A stretch of DNA of 64,000 bases from an uncultured Coriobacteriales bacterium (GCA_902464015.1 CABQHM010000004.1:21301-85300), one strand, 5' to 3'. Counted from the stretch's first letter, positions 52,678 through 61,871 are shown. Numbers and translations: made by a program. The notes: a model not told the origin generated them from the letters alone.

Positions 52678-54531
52678 CTAGAGCACTTCCTGGCCGGTGA
52701 TAATCTTGCCGGCGACGCGGCCGTGGGTCATGGCCATGCCGATGGAGTTGCCGGCGAAGGGCGTGGCGTAGGAGTTGCCGTAGCGCTCGCCCAGGCAGTT
52801 GCCGGCGGCGTACAGACCAGGGATGACGTTGCCAGCCACGTCGATGACCTGGAGGTTGTTGTTGGTCTCGACGCCAGCGAGGGTCACGAGGCCGGCGCTG
52901 GTGGTCTTGGAGTTGTTGGCCGGGCAGGTGTAGAACGGCGGCGTGTCAATCGGCACCATGTACTTGCCGTCCTTGCCGTACTGGGAGTCCTTGCCCGTGG
53001 CGCACAGCTCGTTGTACTTGGCGACCTGGTCAAGGGCGGTCTGCAGGGCGTCGCCCTCGTAACCGGCCAGCTTGAGGGCGCCCTCGAGCGTCTCGGAGGC
53101 GTAGACCGTGGAGGGGTCGCGCTCGGCGATGGTGCACTTGCGCACGGGGCCGCCGTCGGGGCTCTCGAGCTCGATGGCCTCCATGTCCTCAACGAGCTCC
53201 TCGTAGTACACGGGGCGGCCGTAGTTGGGCGCGCCGTGGTCGAGGCCGGCGTACTTGAGGGTCTCGTAGTAGTTGGCGTCGGTCACGGTCGTCACGATGC
53301 CAGCGGGCTGGAGCAGCGTGGCCTCGGTGACACCCACGGCGTTGGCCTCGTTGCAGAAGCGCTCGCCGTTGGCGTTGAGGAACAGATACGGGCAGGTGCC
53401 CCAAGGGCCACCGCCGCCACCGCCGGTGTTCATGGACGCGCGGGGCGTGGGCTCCATGACACCGCCGACCCAGCAAGCCATCTTCTGGCCGTCGCCCGTG
53501 CAGTCCGCGAAGGGCGAGAACAGGTCGTCCTGCGTGAGGCCCTGGCGGGCGTTGAACTCGGAGATGTCGGGGTTGAGGTTCCAGGTCATCTTGGCGTCGC
53601 CGCTATAGTCGCCCAGGCAGAGGATGACGCCGGTCTTGGCGTTGTACTGCACGTAGGACTCGTCGTCGAGCTTCTGGGAGATAGCACCGGTGACGGCGCC
53701 GCTCTCGTCAGTCGTGAGCTTGAGGGCGCGCTCGCCGTAGTGCCACTCGGCACCGAGCTCCTGGCCCTTGAGGATGGCGAACTGCATGACCTCGTCGAGG
53801 CGCGACATGGCGGCGCAGCCGGGGATGGAGTTGTCATGGCTGATCTCGCCCATGAACTGGGCGACTGCGGCATAGGAGCCGTTGCCGCCGCACATCATGG
53901 GATACTCGACGGGGCCGTCGGCCGTGGCACCGGAGACCTGGCAGATGACCTGGCTAGGGTCGTAAGGCGACACGTCGGGGTTGCGCTCGGTGGTGGGCAT
54001 GATGTGGATGCGCTCATCAGGCCAGGTCACGAGGCTCTGCAGGTGATCGAACATCTCGCCGGAGTTGGCCACGAACTTGCGGATGATCTCGGGGTTGCAG
54101 CGGCCGCCGGCACGACGAACGAACTCGTTGGTGACCTCGCCCACGTCGTAAGGACCATAGCCCTGGTCGATGAGCCACTGGGAGTTGATGTGGCCGATGT
54201 CCTCGCCCTTGACCTTGCGCATGTCCTCGGCCCACTTCTCAACCACGATGACCTTGGCGCCACCCTCGGCAGCGGCAAGCGCAGCGTGGATGCCGGCATG
54301 GCCGCCACCCAGGACCAGGACGTCGCAATCATAGGTCTCAGCAGGCTCGCCGGTCTCGGGGGGCAGGCCCAGCCAGTCTTCCTTGCACTGATAGTACGAG
54401 GTGACGGCGGCCTCGTGGGCCTCCTCGGCCTGGGCGCGGTTGGCGCCCGTGAGCGTGCCGGCAACCGCGCCAGCAAGGCCAACCGTGGCCGCGCCGGCAA
54501 CGAAGTTGCGCCTGCTCATGTTCTTCTCCAT
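52678..54531 (-). CDS. Tat-exported FAD-dependent fumarate-reductase-like flavoprotein
   Basis: A 617-residue protein with Tat signal MSRRNFVAG and FAD loop LVLGGGHAGIHAALA. No FMN domain. Substrate region GLYAAGNCLGERYGNSYATP keeps the GLYAAGN core but not the HGxNRxGGNA segment. An internal GGGGGGPWGTCPYLFLN segment is unusual. ATG at 54531 follows AAGGAGG. Divergent from the AraC-type membrane regulator at 54735, which is its likely regulator and breaks the LuxR pattern of the island. Confidence 0.9.
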   Translation of the reverse strand: MEKNMSRRNFVAGAATVGLAGAVAGTLTGANRAQAEEAHEAAVTSYYQCKEDWLGLPPETGEPAETYDCDVLVLGGGHAGIHAALAAAEGGAKVIVVEKWAEDMRKVKGEDIGHINSQWLIDQGYGPYDVGEVTNEFVRRAGGRCNPEIIRKFVANSGEMFDHLQSLVTWPDERIHIMPTTERNPDVSPYDPSQVICQVSGATADGPVEYPMMCGGNGSYAAVAQFMGEISHDNSIPGCAAMSRLDEVMQFAILKGQELGAEWHYGERALKLTTDESGAVTGAISQKLDDESYVQYNAKTGVILCLGDYSGDAKMTWNLNPDISEFNARQGLTQDDLFSPFADCTGDGQKMACWVGGVMEPTPRASMNTGGGGGGPWGTCPYLFLNANGERFCNEANAVGVTEATLLQPAGIVTTVTDANYYETLKYAGLDHGAPNYGRPVYYEELVEDMEAIELESPDGGPVRKCTIAERDPSTVYASETLEGALKLAGYEGDALQTALDQVAKYNELCATGKDSQYGKDGKYMVPIDTPPFYTCPANNSKTTSAGLVTLAGVETNNNLQVIDVAGNVIPGLYAAGNCLGERYGNSYATPFAGNSIGMAMTHGRVAGKIITGQEVL

Positions 54532-54606
54532 ACATGCCTCCTTGTTCAAACGCTCAAGGCGAACAATGCGCCACATGCCCCTTGCATGCGGCCATTTATC
54601 ACTCTA

Positions 54607-54645
54607 GCCAGCATCGGGTTTTTCACGCCAGCATCGGTTTTTTCA
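54607..54645. promoter_or_regulatory. 20-bp tandem repeat, candidate AraC operator
   Basis: GCCAGCATCGGGTTTTTCA (54607-54625) is repeated at 54627-54645 with one change. The 20-base period and same orientation match the adjacent direct half-sites used by AraC-family proteins. It lies about 90 bases before the AraC-type gene and 75 bases before the divergent flavoprotein. Confidence 0.55.
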
Positions 54646-54734
54646 GGAGTACAATCGTGCACAAATCGATGGGGTCGATTTTTGCACGGCTGACAAAACG
54701 AAGACGCTAAACCACGATTTGGGGAGGTCAAGGC

Positions 54735-56663
54735 ATGCGTCGGAAGTTGCACCGCACGTTTAGGGGACGTGGGTTTTACCTTTTGGCAGGCACATTGTGC
54801 ACCACAGTGGTCATCGTCATGGCAGCATGCTGCATCATCAGCCTGCTCACCATCGGCCGCGCCACACAGCAGGAAAGCCGTGCCCTCGACTCGGCAATCA
54901 CTGCCTTCGACCTGTACCAGCAGGAGCGCTCGCCGCTGAACAACAGCCCGTCTGACGCGGTTGCACAGTTGGATGCCGACGGCGCACTTGCGCGCCTGAC
55001 AGCCGACCCGGACAACACTGCCTTGCGCGAACAGGTCGCTCGCAGGCTTGGCGCATTCGAGCATAACCACGTTGGCGACGTGCAGAATGTCTACGTCGTC
55101 CTCAGGAACACGGAGGATGGGGGCGACTTCATCCTGGGAAGCGCCAGCGCCGCAGAAGACGCCCGCGCCCGTGAAAAGCGACTCACTGAGGTCGACATTG
55201 ATTCCCTTGCAAGCAACGGGCGCACCGTTACGCGCCTATCCGCTGGAAACGGGACGGCCTGGAGCGTTTCCGTCTTGCCTTATTCCGAAAGCGCAACCAT
55301 CGTCGCCTTCTATCACATGCCCGAGGTCCCCAACATCGACGTCCTCGAGCCCATCGCCGACATTGCCGAGATGTACTTCGTCGACGAGGACGGGACGCGG
55401 ATCGCTTTGGGTGCGAATACCTACCAGGACGCCATCGACATAGACGTCATCATGAACTCCCCTGAGGAGCGCGACATTGTCGGCGTCACGCACAACGGCA
55501 AACCCTTTCGCGAGTATTTCCACAAGCCCACCGACGGAGGCCAGGCGTTTGTGTTCATGGTGCCCGATGTGGCGCAGGCGGCGTACCACCAGTTCGCCCT
55601 CATCATCATCGTAGCCACCGTGGTACTCGTGGCGCTGGGCTGCGCGGCCGGCCTGTATCTGACTCAGCGCATCTACGAGCCACTTCAAGACATCATCGCC
55701 AAGCTCGCGCCGGGCGGGCGCGACGTGCAAGATGAGTTCAAGCTCATTGGATTTGCCCTGGAGGCAATGGAGAACCGTCTGAGCGAGCAAGATGAACTTG
55801 TGGGCGAGTTCCACCTCATGCGTCTGTTGCGCGGCAGGGCCAGCCTGGCCGAGGAGGGCGCGGAGTTCTTTTTCGCCGAGCCGAGCCGCGAGGTGACGCT
55901 GGCCATCGTGCGCACCGACGAGCAGGGCGGCAAGCAGCATGAACAGCCTCACGAAGCATCCCAGCTCAGCCGCCTCATGCGCGACTACCTGGAAGGCAAA
56001 GGGCGAGCATGCGCGCTGTGCGAGGAGAGCGGCTTCGTCTTCGCGGTGATTGACGCCCAAGGCGGCGGGATGCCTCCCCTGCTCTCGGGACTGCTCCCCT
56101 ATGCCCAAGAGCAGGGCGTTCTTGTCTCGGTGTTCGCCAGCAACGTGCACGCCGGCGCCGCCAAGCTGAACCTGTGCTATCGAGAGGCAATGGCCGCACT
56201 CGAGGAAGGAACGCGCAAGCGCGCATTCAACAAGGTCGTACGCTGCGACAGCCCTACGAACGACGCGGCGCTTCTGCCGGGAGACGAACCCACACCCGCT
56301 AGCCGCGCGGAAGTTGGCGCGGGCGGCTCGACGGGGAGCGCCAATGCGGCCGACCTGCTCGCCTACGTGCAGGCGAACTACCGCGACCCCTCGCTGACGG
56401 CCGCACTCGTGGCCGAGCGATTCGGCATGAGCCGCACCGCCGTCTCTCGCGCGTTCGCCCAAGCCTGCCCCGACGGCGGATTTTTGGGCTACCTGCACGG
56501 GCTGCGCCTCGACAAGGCCGAGGAGCTCCTGCGCACGACCCAGCTCCCCATCCCCGACATCGCCTCGAGCGTGGGATACGGCAGCGCACTCACCATGACG
56601 CGCGCCTTCAAGCGCTACCGCGACACAACCCCAGGCGCATTCCGAAAGGGAGGCGGGCAGTAG
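54735..56663 (+). CDS. membrane sensor with C-terminal AraC-type HTH
   Basis: A 642-residue protein. TM helix 1 at about residues 14-42, an extracytoplasmic domain of about 240 residues (Cache-like by position and size), TM helix 2 at about 286-310 followed by a HAMP-like stretch (LTQRIYEPLQDIIAKL), a cytoplasmic linker and an AraC HTH at about 540-640 (VAERFGMSRTAVSRAFA, IPDIASSVGYGSALTMTRAF). Such one-component membrane AraC regulators sense an external ligand and bind DNA directly. Divergent from the flavoprotein at 52678-54531, with a tandem repeat between them. Confidence 0.88.
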   Translation: MRRKLHRTFRGRGFYLLAGTLCTTVVIVMAACCIISLLTIGRATQQESRALDSAITAFDLYQQERSPLNNSPSDAVAQLDADGALARLTADPDNTALREQVARRLGAFEHNHVGDVQNVYVVLRNTEDGGDFILGSASAAEDARAREKRLTEVDIDSLASNGRTVTRLSAGNGTAWSVSVLPYSESATIVAFYHMPEVPNIDVLEPIADIAEMYFVDEDGTRIALGANTYQDAIDIDVIMNSPEERDIVGVTHNGKPFREYFHKPTDGGQAFVFMVPDVAQAAYHQFALIIIVATVVLVALGCAAGLYLTQRIYEPLQDIIAKLAPGGRDVQDEFKLIGFALEAMENRLSEQDELVGEFHLMRLLRGRASLAEEGAEFFFAEPSREVTLAIVRTDEQGGKQHEQPHEASQLSRLMRDYLEGKGRACALCEESGFVFAVIDAQGGGMPPLLSGLLPYAQEQGVLVSVFASNVHAGAAKLNLCYREAMAALEEGTRKRAFNKVVRCDSPTNDAALLPGDEPTPASRAEVGAGGSTGSANAADLLAYVQANYRDPSLTAALVAERFGMSRTAVSRAFAQACPDGGFLGYLHGLRLDKAEELLRTTQLPIPDIASSVGYGSALTMTRAFKRYRDTTPGAFRKGGGQ

Positions 56664-56993
56664 CGCGAAGGCCGTTGTACGAGAGCGGCGCGCAAAGCAG
56701 CAACACTACCCCATGCATGACAGCGCTGGCAGGCAAAAAATGTACAGCGTGTCAGTGCTGTCACACTCAGGGCGGAGCCCCAGCCAGTGGGTGCAGGGCA
56801 CGCAAAGCATTGGCATCGCTGTACGCTTCGCGTGCTGATAACACGAGTGGGCGAGACGGGTGCAGCATGATAGCGCTATCGCACCCGGGGCGGTGCTGGC
56901 GGCACAAAGGATGCGGCACGACAATGCCGTCGTGCGTGGGCATCGTACTTCTTGCCATCTCAACACTTCAGGTGGCAATCAACTCCCCCGCAC
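56664..56993. other. 330-bp intergenic region without a credible gene
   Basis: Contains a near-palindrome GTGTCAGTGCTGTCACAC (about 56748-56765) and the perfect 12-bp palindrome GATAGCGCTATC (56869-56880), but no frame with a ribosome-binding site or recognisable domain. Confidence 0.35.
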
Positions 56994-56995
56994 AC

Positions 56996-57040
56996 AAAAA
57001 CCCGCGCACCCGAGGGGCGTTTCCCCTGGATGCGCGGGTT
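56996..57040 (-). terminator. terminator of the SPFH/ribbon-helix-helix operon
   Basis: AACCCGCGCA (56999-57008) pairs with TGCGCGGGTT (57031-57040), with an inner AGGGGCG/CCCCT dyad. On the minus strand the stem is followed by TTTTTGTG, 23 bases after the stop of the small gene. Confidence 0.85.
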
Positions 57041-57062
57041 TATTGAGGCGGCTTGTTTCGTT

Positions 57063-57251
57063 CTACTCCCTGGCCGTGCCGTCCTCGCCTACGGCTTCTT
57101 CCTTCTTGGGAAGCCTGCCGGCACGCTTGAGGGCGTCGCGCAGTATCCACTCGACCTGGCCGTTCACGCTGCGGAAGTCGTCATCGGCCCAGCGCTGTAC
57201 CGCGGCCCACACCTCGGGGTCTATGCGCAGGGGGTACTGCTTTCGCTGCAT
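57063..57251 (-). CDS. Arc-like ribbon-helix-helix DNA-binding protein
   Basis: A 62-residue protein; the first 48 residues (KQYPLRIDPEVWAAVQRWA, then SVNGQVEWILRDAL) fit an Arc/CopG ribbon-helix-helix fold. It follows the SPFH gene by 12 bases on the same strand. It may repress its own operon through the dyads at 58297-58324. It could also be an orphan antitoxin-like protein, but no toxin is adjacent. Confidence 0.85.
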   Translation of the reverse strand: MQRKQYPLRIDPEVWAAVQRWADDDFRSVNGQVEWILRDALKRAGRLPKKEEAVGEDGTARE

Positions 57252-57263
57252 CTCAATCCAAAC

Positions 57264-58229
57264 CTACTGGTAAATCGTGCCGGTATTCACCACCGGCTGA
57301 GCTTCCGAGTCCCCACAGAGTACCACAAGCAGGTTGGACACCATGGCGGCACGACGATCGTCGTCCATGTCCACCACATGGCGCTCGGAAAGCTCGCCCA
57401 AGGCCATCTCGACCATGTCGACCGCGCCGCGCACAATCTTGCCGCGAGCCGCGATGATGGCGTCGGCCTGCTGGCGGCGCAGCATGGACTGAGCGATCTC
57501 GGGAGCGTAGGCCAGGTGCGTGAGACGCGCATCGTCCACGGCAACGCCGGCCATGGCAAGACGGGAGGCCAGCTCGCGGCGCAGGACCTCGCTCACCTCG
57601 GTAATGTTGGAGCGAAGGGTGATCTCGGTGGAATCGGCGTCGTTCTCACCCATGTGGTCGTAAGCGTACAGGCTCGCCACGTGACGCAGCGCGGTCTCGC
57701 TCTGGGAAGCGACGTAGGCCTCATAGTCATCCACGTCGAAGACAGCGCGGGCGGTGTCGTCCACGTGCCACACCGTGACGTTGGCAATCTCAATGGGGTT
57801 GCCGAGCTTGTCGTTCACCTTGAGGTGCTCGCCATTGAGCGTGCGGGCGCGCAGGCTGACGCTGGTCTTCTTGCAGAAGGGGTTCACCCAGCGCAGACCC
57901 GTGTCGGTCGTGGTTCCCTTGTACTCGCCAAAAAGCGTGAGCACGCGGGCCGTGTTGGGCTGCACCATCATGAAGCCGCCCATGGCAATGCAAGCGAGGA
58001 TGATGAGCACGCAACCCGCGAAAATGGCGAGGCCGACGAACATACCCGACCAACCTCGAGTATCGAGCATTGCACCGGCAACAAAGCAGACAGCCGATGC
58101 AAGGAATCCCAGGACAACAAGAGCGAGCATGCCCCAGCCCGACTTTGCCGCCACACGCTTCTCGATCGTGGCCTCCACCTGCGGTGCGGCCGCCTGTGCG
58201 CCTACGTTTGTTCCATGTGTGCTAGCCAT
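57264..58229 (-). CDS. SPFH/Band 7 domain membrane protein
   Basis: A 321-residue protein with two hydrophobic segments at about residues 33-55 and 62-88, then an SPFH (prohibitin/stomatin-like) domain ([19 protein letters not shown], and [19 protein letters not shown]) with a C-terminal helical part. Such proteins scaffold membrane microdomains and associated proteases. ATG at 58229 follows GAGAGGAG. It forms an operon with the small ribbon-helix-helix gene. Confidence 0.88.
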   Translation of the reverse strand: MASTHGTNVGAQAAAPQVEATIEKRVAAKSGWGMLALVVLGFLASAVCFVAGAMLDTRGWSGMFVGLAIFAGCVLIILACIAMGGFMMVQPNTARVLTLFGEYKGTTTDTGLRWVNPFCKKTSVSLRARTLNGEHLKVNDKLGNPIEIANVTVWHVDDTARAVFDVDDYEAYVASQSETALRHVASLYAYDHMGENDADSTEITLRSNITEVSEVLRRELASRLAMAGVAVDDARLTHLAYAPEIAQSMLRRQQADAIIAARGKIVRGAVDMVEMALGELSERHVVDMDDDRRAAMVSNLLVVLCGDSEAQPVVNTGTIYQ

Positions 58230-58296
58230 GACACATCTCCTCTCTTTTGCAGCCGCCTCGGCACCCCTGCCGGACGCACTGCTCCTTTTCGATACC

Positions 58297-58324
58297 AAAG
58301 TGATATCACTTTTATATCAGTGAA
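58297..58324. promoter_or_regulatory. AAAGTGATATCACTTT palindrome upstream of the SPFH operon
   Basis: A perfect 16-bp palindrome (58297-58312) followed directly by TATATCAGTGAA, so ATATCA boxes recur with a 12-base period. It lies about 70 bases before the SPFH start. Repeated short boxes are typical for ribbon-helix-helix repressors, one of which is encoded in this operon. Confidence 0.5.
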
Positions 58325-58518
58325 GTCAAGGGGGGAGCGTCCGCCATTGCGCTCGCAGAAAAGAACGCCGTTACAAACACATCACTTTGGGTGCCTCCCC
58401 TCCTGCATAAAAGCCCAGCACGAACCCTCGCTTGCAATCTCCCGACTCATATATCCGTATTTTGCCGAATGCATAAGGCGTAGAATACCGATTGGCAAGT
58501 CGTCAGAAAGGAGGCACC

Positions 58519-59812
58519 ATGGACGAAAAGAACACTCAAACCGGACGGCTACCGGCCCAGGCTCATCGAGAGCAGACTCGATGCCCTTATGACGGCTTTC
58601 GGCTGCGTGGAAATTAATGGGCCGAAATGGTGCGGCAAGACTTGGACAGCCATGACCCGTGCGACATCCATGACCAAGTTCGACGAACCATCTGAACGCG
58701 AGGCCGCTGAGATCGACCCCTCGCTTGCACTCATTGGCAATGAGCCGCACCTCGTAGATGAATGGCAGGAAGTTCCAGAGGTCTGGGATGCGGCGCGGCG
58801 CTTCGTAGACAATTCGGGCAACAAACGTGGGACACTTCTGTTGACCGGGTCGACCTCTTTGGATTGGGAAAGTCGAGGGAGGGTGCGACATTCCGGTACC
58901 GGAAGAATCGCACGTCTCTCCATGCACCCCATGGCCCTATGCGAATCAGGGGACGGTGAGGCTCGGATATCCTTGGCGGCACTGCTTGACGGCGAGGGCC
59001 ACTCCCCAGCCCGCAAAGAAACCACGTTGCCCGATGTCGCGCGCTGGTGCTGTCGGGGCGGCTGGCCCGCTAACCTAGGCCTTCCTGACGAAGCGGCCGT
59101 AGAAACACCGAGCCAATATGTGCAGTCCGTCCTTGATGTCAACGTTTTGGAAGAGGGCCGATCTCCCGAGACGGCACTCGCCCTCATGCAGGCGCTTGCG
59201 ATAAACGAAAGCCAAGCTGTTACGTACAAGACACTTGCCAGCGACATGGCAGGCGGCGAGACAGGGCCGAGCGAAGACATGATAGCCTCTTATCTCGACC
59301 TTTTCGACAGACTAAAGCTAACAGACGGGCTGCGCGGCTGGGAACCGCCCATGCGTGCCAAAGCAAGAGTGCGCGTGAAGCCCAAGCGCTACTTCTGCGA
59401 CCCATCCCTGGCTTGCGCCCTACTTGGCGCAACGCCCGACAGGCTCATGCACGACACACAGACACTTGGCATGCTTTTCGAGAACCTGGTCATACGCGAC
59501 CTGCGCGTTTTCCTCTCGACATATCCGGGGCTCGGAAACGATGTCTTCTACTACCGCGACGAAAACGGTCTCGAAGTCGACGCGATTGTCCAGCGGGGTA
59601 ACTCATGGGGCGGTGTCGAGGTAAAGCTCAGCGATACGAAAGCCGACGACGGGGCAAGGAACCTATTGAGGCTGCGCAACAAGATATGCGCTAACCCGTC
59701 GGCACAAAATGCCGAGCCCGCGTTCCTCGCAGTAGTGGTCGGCCGTGGCAATCTTGCCTATACGCGTGACGATGGCGTGCATGTGATTCCCGCAGCGCTG
59801 CTGGGCGCATAA
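58519..59812 (+). CDS. DUF4143/AAA-type ATPase with frameshifted N-terminus
   Basis: The main frame (58589-59812, 407 residues from an internal ATG) has Walker A GPKWCGKT, Walker B LVDEWQ and a C-terminal DUF4143 nuclease-like domain with EVDAIVQRG and GGVEVKL. Related proteins start about 25 residues earlier with a YRPRLIESRLDAL-type segment; exactly this sequence is present in the main frame just upstream of 58589 but has no start codon. The only good start (ATG 58519 after AAGGAGG) is in a different frame, which closes at 58613. A one-base frameshift between 58519 and 58545 therefore separates start and body. The protein is either damaged, made from 58589 as a shortened form, or the base is an assembly error. 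Confidence 0.75.
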
Positions 59813-59851
59813 TAGGAAAACCCGAGTATCACCATGACCTACGCCATACGT

Positions 59852-59887
59852 AAAACAGGCGGCAGACACTCGTCCGCCGCCTGTTTT
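59852..59887. terminator. bidirectional terminator between convergent genes
   Basis: AAAACAGGCGGC (59852-59863) pairs perfectly with GCCGCCTGTTTT (59876-59887), giving a T-run in both directions between the DUF4143 gene and the minus-strand gene ending at 59910. Confidence 0.92.
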
Positions 59888-59909
59888 CAACCCACCTGCA
59901 GACACATCT

Positions 59910-60926
59910 CTAATCGTCATGCAAGTTATTGCGCTCATCCCATTCGTCGAACAATTCGCCAGATCGCCATGCGCGTATACGACGGTTGACCGCCTCAAGA
60001 CTGAACGGTTCATAAAACAGCGACTCGCCCCACGCAACCATTTCGTCGTGCTCAGGATTGTTGGGGTCAGAGATAGCGCACAGAAACTCCTCAAACCCGC
60101 CTGGACCTCCCGCATCCTCGGGGGAGGCGTCGCCGTCACCCGCGACACACACCGGCATTTCGCCCTCATAACAGGGAATCGTCTCAAGCAGCTTAACACG
60201 GTGTTCCCATCCATCACCATAGTCATAGTTGTAATGCGCCGTGCGCGTGCGTGGAAAAACCTCGTCAAGCGTGATGTCGTGGGCATCGACTTGAGTGGCC
60301 GCACTACCACTACCAGTGCCGAACATCATGGCAAACATCGAGTCGATGCCGCTCTGGTCGGGGTTGGTTATGGTCAATTTCTGCCCATGGCTCGTAAGCT
60401 GAAAATCGTACAGGTGGTAGCCCCACCATAGAAACGCCGACTGGATGACATTATGCAGGTCGTCAAAAGTGAAACGTGCAGGAACTATCAGCTCACGCCA
60501 GCAGGGGTGCTCGTCCCACAAATCGAGATCGACACGGAGCCGAAAAGCACGTTCGTTGCTCACCGGACGCGCGCTCGCGATGAGCTTCGCCGCCTCTTCA
60601 TGCGCAACATGCATGGCCTCACGGCAAACTCCGGCAAGCATACAACCCAAGCCCATGCCCTCATCGGTCAGATACAACGATTTCGCTTTGTTCGAGCCTT
60701 CGACAAGCCCCATGTCACGCAACTCGTCAACAGCGTCCCAATCAAAGCCCTTCCAGCATCGGTGAACAGAACCAGAGGCGGACTTCTCTTCCCACGAGGT
60801 TAAGAACATAAGGGCGAGAGTCAAATCGCGGATAAGTTCCTTGCGGTCATCAATGTCGCCATCAGGAGAAAGACCCATCATTTCCCCAATTAGCCTGGCA
60901 TCAACATTGTTGGTTTTGTCGTCCAT
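59910..60926 (-). CDS. DUF6429 and plasmid pRiA4b ORF-3-like fusion protein
   Basis: A 338-residue cytoplasmic protein. The N-terminal 95 residues (ELIRDLTLALMFLTSWEEK, then CWKGFDWDAVDELRDMGL) match DUF6429; from about residue 130 a pRiA4b ORF-3-like domain follows (IVPARFTFDDLHNVIQSAF, then YDYGDGWEHRV). The second domain is common on plasmids and near mobile elements and is often mis-annotated as an IS accessory protein; its function is unknown. ATG follows AAGGAGGG. It starts 30 bases after the ketopantoate reductase gene on the same strand and may share its transcript. Confidence 0.82.
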   Translation of the reverse strand: MDDKTNNVDARLIGEMMGLSPDGDIDDRKELIRDLTLALMFLTSWEEKSASGSVHRCWKGFDWDAVDELRDMGLVEGSNKAKSLYLTDEGMGLGCMLAGVCREAMHVAHEEAAKLIASARPVSNERAFRLRVDLDLWDEHPCWRELIVPARFTFDDLHNVIQSAFLWWGYHLYDFQLTSHGQKLTITNPDQSGIDSMFAMMFGTGSGSAATQVDAHDITLDEVFPRTRTAHYNYDYGDGWEHRVKLLETIPCYEGEMPVCVAGDGDASPEDAGGPGGFEEFLCAISDPNNPEHDEMVAWGESLFYEPFSLEAVNRRIRAWRSGELFDEWDERNNLHDD

Positions 60927-60956
60927 AAGCCCTCCTTAAGATAGGCACTCTATTTT

Positions 60957-61871
60957 CTACCAGCTTTCCTCGATTTCGCGAATGCGCTGGTAGAGCCACT
61001 CGTTTTGTGGAGCCTCGATACCATGCTTGGCGGCAAGACGCAGGATGGTGCCAGAGAACTCCTCCACCTCGGTCTTGCGGTGGGCGATGCGGTCCTGTGC
61101 CATGGAGGGCATGCCATCCGGGTCGAGCCCCTCGATGACATGCAACATCTGGGAAAGGTCCGCTTCGGTGAGCCCGACGCCCTCGGCATTGGCCACCGCG
61201 AGAGCCTCACGCATGGCGGACACGAAGCAACGGCGCTGCTCACTGCCACGCTCGGTGGCGCTGCCGTAGGTTCCGCCGTAGGCCATGCACGTCTGGTTGA
61301 TGCCGTCGTTCATCATGAGCTTGGCCCACATGCGATGGCGGATGTCGCGCTCCACCACGTGCGCCACGCCCGCGCGCTCGTAAAAGTCGGCGATGTCGGC
61401 AACGATCTGCGGGTCCGTGTCCGCCGCTGCGCCAAAGCGAATCTCGCCGGAATTGCGGTAGGTGAGCGTGCCGTCGAGAAACACCACGTCCATGCCCTGG
61501 CAGATGCCCAGCACGGTGCGCTCCCAGCCGAATCGAGCGGCGATGCGCTCCTCGCTCGTGATACCGTTGCACAGGCTCGCGATGCGCGTGTTGGGGCCAA
61601 CCACAGATTCCATCGTATCGAGCGCCTGGTCGAGGCCGGTCGTCTTGACAGTGAGAATCACCAGGTCGGCGGGGGTCGCCTCGCTTGCGCGCACACTGCG
61701 CAACAGGCACGGCTCGCCGTTGATGGTAATCGTATCGCTGGCATGGCGCTCGTAGCGTGCGTCGTCCATCACATACTTCACCGCGTCGGCGCCAAGGTTT
61801 TTGGCCACGATGCTGCCGTACATGAGACCCACGCCGCCCTTGCCGATGAACGCGACCTTCTCGATACGCAT
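60957..61871 (-). CDS. ketopantoate reductase family protein (2-dehydropantoate 2-reductase)
   Basis: A 304-residue protein with N-terminal NADPH-binding Rossmann motif VAFIGKGGVGLMYG (GxGxxG) and the C-terminal helical domain carrying MWAKLMMNDGINQTC, which holds the lysine and asparagine used in catalysis by PanE/ApbA enzymes. The usual role is NADPH-dependent reduction of ketopantoate to pantoate for coenzyme A. ATG at 61871 with GGAAGGTGG upstream. No other pantothenate genes are near, and several paralogues of this family act on other 2-oxo acids, so no symbol is given. Confidence 0.85.
   Translation of the reverse strand: MRIEKVAFIGKGGVGLMYGSIVAKNLGADAVKYVMDDARYERHASDTITINGEPCLLRSVRASEATPADLVILTVKTTGLDQALDTMESVVGPNTRIASLCNGITSEERIAARFGWERTVLGICQGMDVVFLDGTLTYRNSGEIRFGAAADTDPQIVADIADFYERAGVAHVVERDIRHRMWAKLMMNDGINQTCMAYGGTYGSATERGSEQRRCFVSAMREALAVANAEGVGLTEADLSQMLHVIEGLDPDGMPSMAQDRIAHRKTEVEEFSGTILRLAAKHGIEAPQNEWLYQRIREIEESW

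Noticed and set aside
22357..54531. Calling one flavoprotein the cardiac glycoside reductase Cgr2
   Set aside because: No adjacent cytochrome gene like cgr1 is present and no diagnostic residues could be checked.
59910..60926. Treating the pRiA4b ORF-3-like protein as part of an insertion sequence
   Set aside because: No transposase, terminal inverted repeats or target duplication surround it; a transcription unit with the ketopantoate reductase gene is simpler.
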